Source of the DNA: DTFZ01 sp050260375
Lineage (GTDB): Bacteria; Bacillota; Clostridia; Christensenellales; SZUA-584
Length of the DNA stretch: 64,000 nucleotides
Assembly: GCA_050260375.1 (NCBI GenBank)
Contig: JBLNCA010000006.1
Coordinates: forward strand, 62,001-126,000
Direction of reading: 5' to 3'
The notes beneath the pieces were generated by a model. That model was given only the letters and a program-made list of their open reading frames with translations. It did no database searches and had not been told where the DNA came from. This document shows, one piece after another, positions 57,829-64,000 of the stretch. Made by a program: the position numbers and the translations under genes. Each line of letters begins with the position of its first letter. Position 1 is the first letter of the stretch.

Positions 57829-59601
57829 CTATTCGTTTAAATCATACGTATAAGTAGCGTAGAAGCTGTTTCTTCCGTTGCCTATGTACTGTATAAGATA
57901 TATTTGCGCCGACGTCGGCACGGTCGCAAAATAGTATGTGCTGCATAACGCTGCCTGCACGGCGGGGCCGGCGCTTACGACGTCGTAGGAAAACAGGCCG
58001 TATTTATATTCCCCGGCAGCCGCCACCGACGCGTCCATATAATAGACTTTGCTGCCGTTCTGTGAAAAGCCAAATCCGGTGATATCAGCGTTTTGAGCGA
58101 TATACGTCGATTCCCCTGTTTCTATATCACATAATTTAAGGCTCGTCAATACCTCTTCGCTGTCGGACGCCGACGTTTCCAGCACGAGCATTGTCTTGCC
58201 GTCGGGCGCTATCGTAAAATCGATGCCCGACGTTATCTCCCGCCTTACGGCGCCTATCTCATATATTTTGCCCGACATACCCGCGTTCTCCGCGAAAAAC
58301 AGCCTGCCGTAAGACACGCTGAGCGCACCTTCCGATCCGGCGCGTTCTTCCACCGCGGTTATAGAAAACGTACCGTCCTGCGAGAACGTGCACGACATCA
58401 TCTGCATAGTGCCTTGGCCTGTCATCGCGTAAAGAGTGTCGTTTGTATCCGACCACGCAAACGCCGCAGTATCGCTTCCGAATCCCTCTTCCCCGAGATT
58501 GATAAGGCGGCCGGCCGTAAAATCATACACATAAAGCACCCTGTTTTCTATCGATACGTCGAGTATTGCAATATAGCTGCCGCCGGGTGAAAACGCCGCC
58601 TTGTCTATCGCGTAAAAATCCGGAACGTCTATGCTCTGCACCCTGCCGTTCGGGTCGAGTATCCAAAGCTTTTCGGACAGCGGGTAAATATCCGGCGTTT
58701 CGGGAGTATACATTCTCGAAAACGCGACCCTGCCGTCCACGGCGGTCGCAAGGTATTTGCCGTTTTGCAGCAGCAATGGCGTGTCCATCAGCACGCCGCC
58801 TTTCATCACCACGCTGCGCCCTTCGGCGGCGGAATAATCCGCTTCGCTCAAAAATTCGGGCAGCGCGTCTTTTGCAAGCTGCGCCGTATATACCGTATTG
58901 CCGGGCAACACCGTTTTAAGTATTTCATTGGCGGCGTTTTTAAACTCTATTGCCGCCTGTTCGGTATCAAAAGGCTCGGATATCAAAAGCTTGTTTTTCA
59001 GGTCGGAACACAGCACCGGTGCCATGTTTATATTATCAGGCCACGTGCCTTCCTGGTGTTCATAAAATGAATCAGACAGGCAAAAATACTTGGCTTCGGC
59101 GTTCTCCGGGCCGGGCGTAAGCCTTAATATAAGGTTGCCCTCCGACTCTTCCACCTCGAACTCCACAACGCGCGAAAGCTGAACGTATAATATAAGCGTG
59201 TTGTCGTTTGCGGGCACTTCCTGAAAAACACCCAGCACAATATCGGAAACGCCCTTGTCGGAATTCGCCTCGTAATCCCAGAAACTGATGTCGCTAAGCT
59301 TTATCATCAGCCTTTGAGGCTGCAAAAGCTGCGATATCTCGTATTCGGGAAGCCTTGTCAGCTTCGATTCGGGATAGCCCGCCTTTCTGCTGCCGCTGAG
59401 CATAGAGAGCGTTATTACCGTTTTGCCGCCGTCTGTAGCGATGTTTACGCCCTTGAGATTGATGTTCTGGCCCGGCTGCGATATGCCGCCCGCGGCCGTC
59501 TGGCTGGGCGCGGAAGAACTTCCCGGCTGCTGATTTGAACAGCCGAGCAGCAGCGCCAGCATTATGGCAGCTATTACCGTAACCTTTAAAGACTTCAACA
59601 T
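57829..59601 (-). CDS. Secreted lipoprotein with beta-propeller-like C-terminal half
   Basis: A 590-residue protein. The signal peptide ends LLLGC, so C21 is lipidated, followed by a Ser/Gln/Pro linker. Residues about 45-155 resemble an AMIN-like beta domain (TVITLSML, LMIKLSDI). From about 300 to 580 there are repeated four-strand units with aspartates, such as AFSPGGSYIAILDVSIENRVLYVYDF, DFTIAPDGKTMLVLE and FGFSQNGSKVYYMD (each shown in part), typical of TolB/WD-like propellers. Family and function are not recognised. It lies between mtaD and gatC in the same direction, 13 bp from each. Confidence 0.7.
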   Translation of the reverse strand: MLKSLKVTVIAAIMLALLLGCSNQQPGSSSAPSQTAAGGISQPGQNINLKGVNIATDGGKTVITLSMLSGSRKAGYPESKLTRLPEYEISQLLQPQRLMIKLSDISFWDYEANSDKGVSDIVLGVFQEVPANDNTLILYVQLSRVVEFEVEESEGNLILRLTPGPENAEAKYFCLSDSFYEHQEGTWPDNINMAPVLCSDLKNKLLISEPFDTEQAAIEFKNAANEILKTVLPGNTVYTAQLAKDALPEFLSEADYSAAEGRSVVMKGGVLMDTPLLLQNGKYLATAVDGRVAFSRMYTPETPDIYPLSEKLWILDPNGRVQSIDVPDFYAIDKAAFSPGGSYIAILDVSIENRVLYVYDFTAGRLINLGEEGFGSDTAAFAWSDTNDTLYAMTGQGTMQMMSCTFSQDGTFSITAVEERAGSEGALSVSYGRLFFAENAGMSGKIYEIGAVRREITSGIDFTIAPDGKTMLVLETSASDSEEVLTSLKLCDIETGESTYIAQNADITGFGFSQNGSKVYYMDASVAAAGEYKYGLFSYDVVSAGPAVQAALCSTYYFATVPTSAQIYLIQYIGNGRNSFYATYTYDLNE

Positions 59602-59614
59602 AACCTTCCCTATG

Positions 59615-60895
59615 CTAAGCGAGTAAGCTCTTTGAGTACTGCGCTGCGTTTGCCTTTATCCTCTGGGCGTCCGCGAATTTTATCTCGCCGTTTTCATAAA
59701 GTATGTCTCCGCCCACCATAGTCAGCATGACATCAGCGTCGCTCCCGCTGTATACGAGATGGTTGACAAGGTCAGTATCGGGGCAATACCTGAAACCATC
59801 CGTGCGGATTACGATGATATCCGCCTGCTTGCCGACTTCAATGCTCCCAGTTATGCCGTCTATGCCAAGGGCTTTTGCGCCGTTTATCGTGGCGGCTCTC
59901 AAAGCCGTTTTTGCGGGTATCAGCGAGGCGTCGAGATTGACGCCCTTCTGGAGCAGCGCGAACAGCGTCATTTCTTCCATCATGGACAGGTTGTTGTTGC
60001 TGGCGGCGCCGTCGGTAGCGCAGCTTACGTTAACGCCGCTTTTAAGCATAGCCGCCGTGCGCGCTATGCCGCTGCCAAGCTTTAAGTTGCTGCCCGGGCA
60101 CGACATTACGCTGACGCCTTTTTTCGCCATTATCTCGATATCTGCGTCTTCCACCCATACGCAGTGCGCCGCCATTACGGGCGCGTCGGTGACCCCTAAG
60201 CTGTCCAATAGCGCTATCGGCGTCTTGCCGTGGCGGGATATGCAGTCCGTATGCTCGCCTTTTGTTTCAGAGATATGCACATGCACGCGGGAGCCGAGCC
60301 TTAACGCCATATCGCGCACCTTGCGGAACAAATCGGGGCTCACAGTGTATTCGGCGTGCGGCCCTAATCCTGCGTCAACGCGCTTAAAATCCTTTACGTA
60401 CCCGAAAAACTCTTCGGCGGCTTTGAGCCTTCTTTCTCCTCCGCCGTCTATGTCTATTACCGCCGCGGCCACCAGCGCCCTTATGCCCGACTCGTCAGCC
60501 GCTCTTGCGATCACGTCGCTGAAGTTGTACATGTCCGAAAAGCATGTTACGCCTCCCGATACAAGCTCGGCTATGGCAAGCATCGTTCCCCAGTAAACCG
60601 CCTGCTCGTCGAGCTTCTCCTCCGCGGGCCATATCTTTTGCTGCAGCCAGTCCATAAGCTGCATGTCGTCCGCTGCGCCCCTGAACAGCGTCATGGGCAC
60701 GTGCGTATGCGTGTTTATAAAGCCGGGGGCAATTATGCCTCCTTTTGCGTCTATCACCCTGCCGCTGAAAGAAGGCGCGTCCTTCTCGCTCCCGACATAC
60801 GTTATTATGCCGTCCTCTATATGCACGCAGCCAGAAAGGCAGGCGTCGAACTTATCTACGGTTATGATATATCCGTTCTTTATGCACGTTTTCAT
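59615..60895 (-). CDS. mtaD: 5-methylthioadenosine/S-adenosylhomocysteine deaminase
   Basis: A 426-residue amidohydrolase. Metal ligands: HTHVP near residue 61, a late His in AAHCVWVEDADI, HVHISET and the Asp of CATDGAASNN. GFINTHTHVPMTLFRGAADD matches the MtaD/SsnA/TrzN group, and the clostridial MtaD enzymes deaminate SAH, MTA or adenosine to the inosine forms. The link to ahcY (4-bp overlap) supports a role in draining SAH or adenosine. Exact substrate not provable from sequence. Confidence 0.88.
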   Translation of the reverse strand: MKTCIKNGYIITVDKFDACLSGCVHIEDGIITYVGSEKDAPSFSGRVIDAKGGIIAPGFINTHTHVPMTLFRGAADDMQLMDWLQQKIWPAEEKLDEQAVYWGTMLAIAELVSGGVTCFSDMYNFSDVIARAADESGIRALVAAAVIDIDGGGERRLKAAEEFFGYVKDFKRVDAGLGPHAEYTVSPDLFRKVRDMALRLGSRVHVHISETKGEHTDCISRHGKTPIALLDSLGVTDAPVMAAHCVWVEDADIEIMAKKGVSVMSCPGSNLKLGSGIARTAAMLKSGVNVSCATDGAASNNNLSMMEEMTLFALLQKGVNLDASLIPAKTALRAATINGAKALGIDGITGSIEVGKQADIIVIRTDGFRYCPDTDLVNHLVYSGSDADVMLTMVGGDILYENGEIKFADAQRIKANAAQYSKSLLA

Positions 60896-62133
60896 ACGCA
60901 GCCCCCGAATAAATACCTGTATTGCTCTTCCGTAAGAGTATCAATTTCTATTCCCATCGCCTTAAGCTTGAGTTTTGCCACATGCTTGTCAATCTCTTCG
61001 GGAACGTTGTAGACTTTGGGCTCCAGCTGCCCCTTTTTGGACAGAAGGTATTTCAATGAAAGCGCCTGAATGGCGAAGCTTAAATCCATTATCTCCGCGG
61101 GATGGCCGTCGGCTGCCGCGAGGTTGACAAGACGCCCCTCGCCCAGCACATAAAGCTCTTTGCCATCGAGCTTATATGCGGTGATGTTGTTTCTCGCCGT
61201 ATAGCTTTCGCTCGACATCCGTTTGAGTTCGGCGACATTGACTTCCACGTCGAAATGGCCGGCGTTGGAAAGTATCGCTCCGTTCTTCATGTTTTTGAAA
61301 TGCCTGCCCGTTATTACGTCGCAGCATCCCGTAACGGTAACGAATATGTCGCCTACCGGGGCCGCCTCGTCCATTGTCATTACTTCGTAGCCGTCCATCG
61401 CGGCTTCCATCGCGCGCACGGGGTCTACCTCCGTTACTATCACCTTGGCGCCGAGGCCTTTAGCGCGGAGCGCCACGCCCTTGCCGCACCAGCCGTAACC
61501 CGCCACGACTACGTGTTTGCCCGATACTACCAGGTTGGTCGTTCGCATTATGCCGTCCCATACCGACTGCCCCGTGCCGTACCTGTTGTCAAACAGGTGC
61601 TTGCAGTCGGCGTCGTTGACGGCGATCACGGGAAACGCGAGCGCTCCCGAGCGCTCTCTTGACTTAAAACGCAGCACTCCGGTAGTCGTTTCTTCGCAAG
61701 CGCCCAAAACGTTTGCCGCTTTACTTTTGTCCCGCGTATGCAGCGCTTCCGAAAGGTCCGCGCCGTCGTCCAGCACAAGGTCGGGGCCGCACGCAAGCGC
61801 CATCGATATATGCCGCTCGTATTCCTCCTGCGTTGCCGCGTGCCAGGCGTATACGTCCATGCCGCCCGCCGCAAGCGCAGCGGCTACGTCGTCCTGCGTC
61901 GAAAGAGGGTTGGAGCCCGTTACGGACATCACGGCGCCGCCTGCCGCGAGCGTCCTGCAAAGGTACGCGGTCTTTGCTTCCAGATGAATGGAGAGAGAAA
62001 TCTTCACTCCCGCAAACGGCTTTTCTTTTTCAAATTCCGCTTTGATGCCCGTAAGAACCGGCATGTTCTTTGACACCCAGGCTATCTTCATTTCGCCCGA
62101 AGGCGCAAGGCTCAAATCTCTTATCTCACTCAT
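60892..62133 (-). CDS. ahcY: Adenosylhomocysteinase
   Basis: Splits S-adenosylhomocysteine into homocysteine and adenosine with bound NAD. It has 413 residues, the shorter form without the insertion seen in many proteobacterial enzymes. GYGWCGKGVALRAKGLGAKV is the NAD site; DDGADLSEALH, NNLTARNN-like YTARNNITAY and the C-terminal YRYLF (NAD-closing tail) are conserved. It overlaps galU by 8 bp and mtaD by 4 bp. Confidence 0.95.
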   Translation of the reverse strand: MSEIRDLSLAPSGEMKIAWVSKNMPVLTGIKAEFEKEKPFAGVKISLSIHLEAKTAYLCRTLAAGGAVMSVTGSNPLSTQDDVAAALAAGGMDVYAWHAATQEEYERHISMALACGPDLVLDDGADLSEALHTRDKSKAANVLGACEETTTGVLRFKSRERSGALAFPVIAVNDADCKHLFDNRYGTGQSVWDGIMRTTNLVVSGKHVVVAGYGWCGKGVALRAKGLGAKVIVTEVDPVRAMEAAMDGYEVMTMDEAAPVGDIFVTVTGCCDVITGRHFKNMKNGAILSNAGHFDVEVNVAELKRMSSESYTARNNITAYKLDGKELYVLGEGRLVNLAAADGHPAEIMDLSFAIQALSLKYLLSKKGQLEPKVYNVPEEIDKHVAKLKLKAMGIEIDTLTEEQYRYLFGGCV

Positions 62134-63010
62134 CCGAAATTCCTTTCACAATACCGATAAGGTATTTTTTAAAACTCTCTTTAAGGTCGTCGCGGTTAAG
62201 CGCGAATTCCACCGTAGCCTTTAAGAACCCCAGCTTGTCGCCCACGTCGTACCTTTTGCCTTCGAATTCATACGCGTACATTCCTTGAGTGCCGCACAGC
62301 GTTCTAAGCGCGTCGGTAAGCTGTATCTCCCCGCCCTTGCCCGGCTGCTGATGCTCGAGTATATCGAATATCTCAGGCGTTATAATGTAGCGCCCGAGTA
62401 TCGCGAGGTCGGAGGGAGCGTTTTTAAGAAATGGTTTTTCCACCATGTCCGCCACTTTATGGAGCCTGTATTCCTTCGACTTGACCTCCGGGTCTATTAT
62501 GCCGTACTTGTTAAGCTCGTTGGCTGGCACCCTCTGCACGCCAAGCACGGTTTTTCTGTACTCGTCGAATACATCCATCAGCTGGCCTATGGCCGGCTTT
62601 TCCGATACGACTATGTCGTCTCCCAATAGAACCGCAAAGGGCTCGTTGCCTACGAATGCCCTCGCGCAGCTTATCGCGTGCCCCAGGCCCTTTGCTTCCT
62701 TTTGCCGGACGTAATACACGTCCACAAGGTTCGATATGTCTTCAACCATAGTCAGAAGAGACGATTTGCCCTTCCGTTGGAGCTCCGATTCGAGTTCATA
62801 GGATTTGTCGAAGTGGTCCTCTATATTCCTCTTGCCGCGGCCGGTAACTATAAGTATGCTCTCTATGCCTGCGCTTATTGCTTCTTCAACGATGTATTGT
62901 ATGGTGGGCTTGTCCACTATGGGCAGCATTTCTTTGGGCTGTGCTTTTGTTGCGGGCAGGAATCTTGTTCCCAACCCCGCCGCGGGTATGATCGCTTTTC
63001 GTATTTTCAA
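62126..63010 (-). CDS. galU: UTP-glucose-1-phosphate uridylyltransferase
   Basis: Makes UDP-glucose for wall polymers and glycolipids. It has 294 residues. The nucleotide-binding start is PAAGLGTRFLPATKAQPKEM; VDKPTIQYIVEEAISAGI and VLLGDDIV with the metal Asp follow. Start codon TTG at 63010 with GGAGGG a few bases before it. A TATAAT at 63046-63051 (minus strand) is the likely -10. It heads a transcript that continues into ahcY and mtaD. Confidence 0.95.
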   Translation of the reverse strand: MKIRKAIIPAAGLGTRFLPATKAQPKEMLPIVDKPTIQYIVEEAISAGIESILIVTGRGKRNIEDHFDKSYELESELQRKGKSSLLTMVEDISNLVDVYYVRQKEAKGLGHAISCARAFVGNEPFAVLLGDDIVVSEKPAIGQLMDVFDEYRKTVLGVQRVPANELNKYGIIDPEVKSKEYRLHKVADMVEKPFLKNAPSDLAILGRYIITPEIFDILEHQQPGKGGEIQLTDALRTLCGTQGMYAYEFEGKRYDVGDKLGFLKATVEFALNRDDLKESFKKYLIGIVKGISDE

Positions 63011-63151
63011 TTTTACCCTCCATAATCGCTTGTTGATAATACATTATTATACTATATATGGCATCGGTTATTGTTTACAAATTTATGAACAATCGGCGGC
63101 GCATTCGCATGGCGGCGTTATATTTGTATCCTTTTTGACATATCATATACC

Positions 63152-63202
63152 TTGACAGAACATAAGTTCGAATCATATAATTCAAATAAGAACAAATGTT
63201 CT
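63152..63202 (+). promoter_or_regulatory. Polymerase gene promoter with two SOS boxes
   Basis: TTGACA (63152-63157), 18-bp spacer, TATAAT (63176-63181). SOS box 1, AGAACATAAGTTCG (63157-63170), fills the spacer; SOS box 2, AGAACAAATGTTCT (63189-63202), is a perfect palindrome over the likely start site. Their centres are 32 bp apart, three helical turns. Confidence 0.85.
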
Positions 63203-63216
63203 ATATAGAGGCGGAC

Positions 63217-64000
63217 ATGGACAGAGTAGTATTGCATTGCGACCTCAACAATTTTTTCGTTTCGGCCTCCTGCCTTACGAGGCCGGATTTGGCCGGAAAG
63301 CCGGTGGCTGTGTGCGGGGACGTTTCAAAACGCCACGGAATAATACTTGCCAAAAACCAGCTTGCAAAGCGAATGGGCGTCAAAACGGCGCAGCCCATAT
63401 GGATGGCGCGTGCGCTCTGCCCCGAGCTTGTGACCCTGCCTCCCGATTATCCGTTGTACATGGAGATGTCGGATATGGTAAAGAGCGTTTACGAGCGCTA
63501 TACCGGGCATATAGAGCCTTTCGGCATAGACGAGTGCTGGCTCGACGTTACGCCCTTCTACGGCAGCAGGAACTTCGGGAAAAGCGTAGCCGAGGACATC
63601 CGCAAAACGGTCAAAAAAGAGACGGGACTTACGGTATCCGTGGGCGTTTCGTGGAACAAGGTGTTCGCCAAGCTGGGCAGCGATTACAAAAAGCCCGACG
63701 CTGTAACCGTAGTGAGCAGGGACAACTACAGGCAGCTCATATGGCCGCTGCCCGCTAGAGACCTTATGTATGTGGGCAGGGCCACGGAAATGCGGCTGGA
63801 GCGCGCGGGCATAAATACGATAGGAGATATAGCGAACACGCCGCCCGAGATGCTTAAGCTGCTGCTCGGCAAAAACGGCGAGACGCTGCACAGCTTCGCG
63901 GCGGGCTATGACGACTCGCCCGTAAGCAGCGTAGAGCATGAATTCGGCGTCAAAGGCATAGGCAACAGCATGACCACTAAGAGCGACTTGAAGACGGACG
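63217..64000 (+). CDS. dinB: Y-family DNA polymerase (DinB type), partial
   Basis: The first 261 codons of a translesion polymerase; the gene runs off the right edge. Catalytic acids: D9 in HCDLNNFFVS and D105-E106 in FGIDECWLDV. SVGVSWNKVFAKLGSDYKKPD is the palm signature and INTIGDIANTPPEML is the helix-hairpin region. GAGGCGGAC precedes the ATG. Two LexA boxes in the promoter show that it is damage-induced. Whether it is Pol IV or a UvrX/YqjW-like homologue needs the missing C-terminus, where the beta-clamp motif lies. Confidence 0.93.
   Translation, partial: MDRVVLHCDLNNFFVSASCLTRPDLAGKPVAVCGDVSKRHGIILAKNQLAKRMGVKTAQPIWMARALCPELVTLPPDYPLYMEMSDMVKSVYERYTGHIEPFGIDECWLDVTPFYGSRNFGKSVAEDIRKTVKKETGLTVSVGVSWNKVFAKLGSDYKKPDAVTVVSRDNYRQLIWPLPARDLMYVGRATEMRLERAGINTIGDIANTPPEMLKLLLGKNGETLHSFAAGYDDSPVSSVEHEFGVKGIGNSMTTKSDLKTD

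Noticed and set aside
1..64000. CRISPR array, prophage or insertion sequence
   Set aside because: No regular spacer array, no phage genes and no transposase were seen; the only recombinase is a Xer-like gene beside lexA.

Overview
The window looks like a chromosome segment of a spore-forming member of the class Clostridia with roughly 50% G+C. The evidence is Firmicutes-specific gene order: miaB-mutS-mutL-miaA-hfq, nadD-yqeK-rsfS, and the long Bacillus-like block yicC-remA-gmk-rpoZ-coaBC-priA-def-fmt-rsmB-rlmN-prpC-prkC-rsgA-rpe-thiN-spoVM|rpmB|yloU-yloV-recG. Other support comes from SOS boxes of the GAAC-N4-GTTC type, RNase Y, RemA, and a spoVM-like micro-gene in its syntenic position. The isoleucine codon ATA is used very often throughout.

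Layout. 1-9265 (+): the end of miaB, a membrane-anchored HExxH protein, a convergent lipoprotein gene, then mutS-mutL-miaA-hfq and a PLP enzyme. 9266-9685: a gene-free stretch packed with three kinds of repeat. 9686-12741 (-): lexA, a tyrosine recombinase, rnhA, proC. 12800: tRNA-Trp. 12910-16936 (-): purB, an M19 dipeptidase, rny. 17159-19829: a divergent pair, with an unusual four-helix membrane protein (-) facing nadD-yqeK-rsfS (+). 19977-27351 (-): an NlpC/P60 cell-wall hydrolase, a TIM-barrel-like protein, a macro-domain protein, a lysine 2,3-aminomutase next to a Ddl-like ATP-grasp enzyme, a SpoVB-like flippase and a DtxR/MntR regulator. 27616-28081 (-): tRNA-Val-Gly-Cys-Leu. 28257-34697 (-): the his operon hisZGDBHAF(IE), without hisC. 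34823-53477 (-, with only rpmB on +): the conserved Bacillus-like block. 53654-63010 (-): galU-ahcY-mtaD-lipoprotein-gatCAB-PurM-like gene. 63217 to the end (+): the start of a Y-family DNA polymerase gene.

Genes that work together: MutS and an endonuclease-type MutL for mismatch repair; LexA with boxes at its own gene and at the polymerase; PrkC/PrpC signalling beside RsgA and the translation-start genes def and fmt; the full GatCAB amidotransferase; and AhcY with MtaD for recycling S-adenosylhomocysteine.

Most notable observations: (1) a 42-44 bp palindromic repeat family that sits in the mutS leader and in two intergenic tandem pairs, and has entered mutL in frame as a tandem 14-residue repeat; (2) two very short genes, a 22-residue SpoVM-like peptide and a 54-residue membrane protein; (3) a KamA plus atypical ATP-grasp operon, which may make and conjugate beta-lysine; (4) candidate operators: paired SOS boxes, a WalR-type direct repeat, a 30-bp palindrome at the his promoter, and a 20-bp palindrome before the unusual membrane-protein gene.
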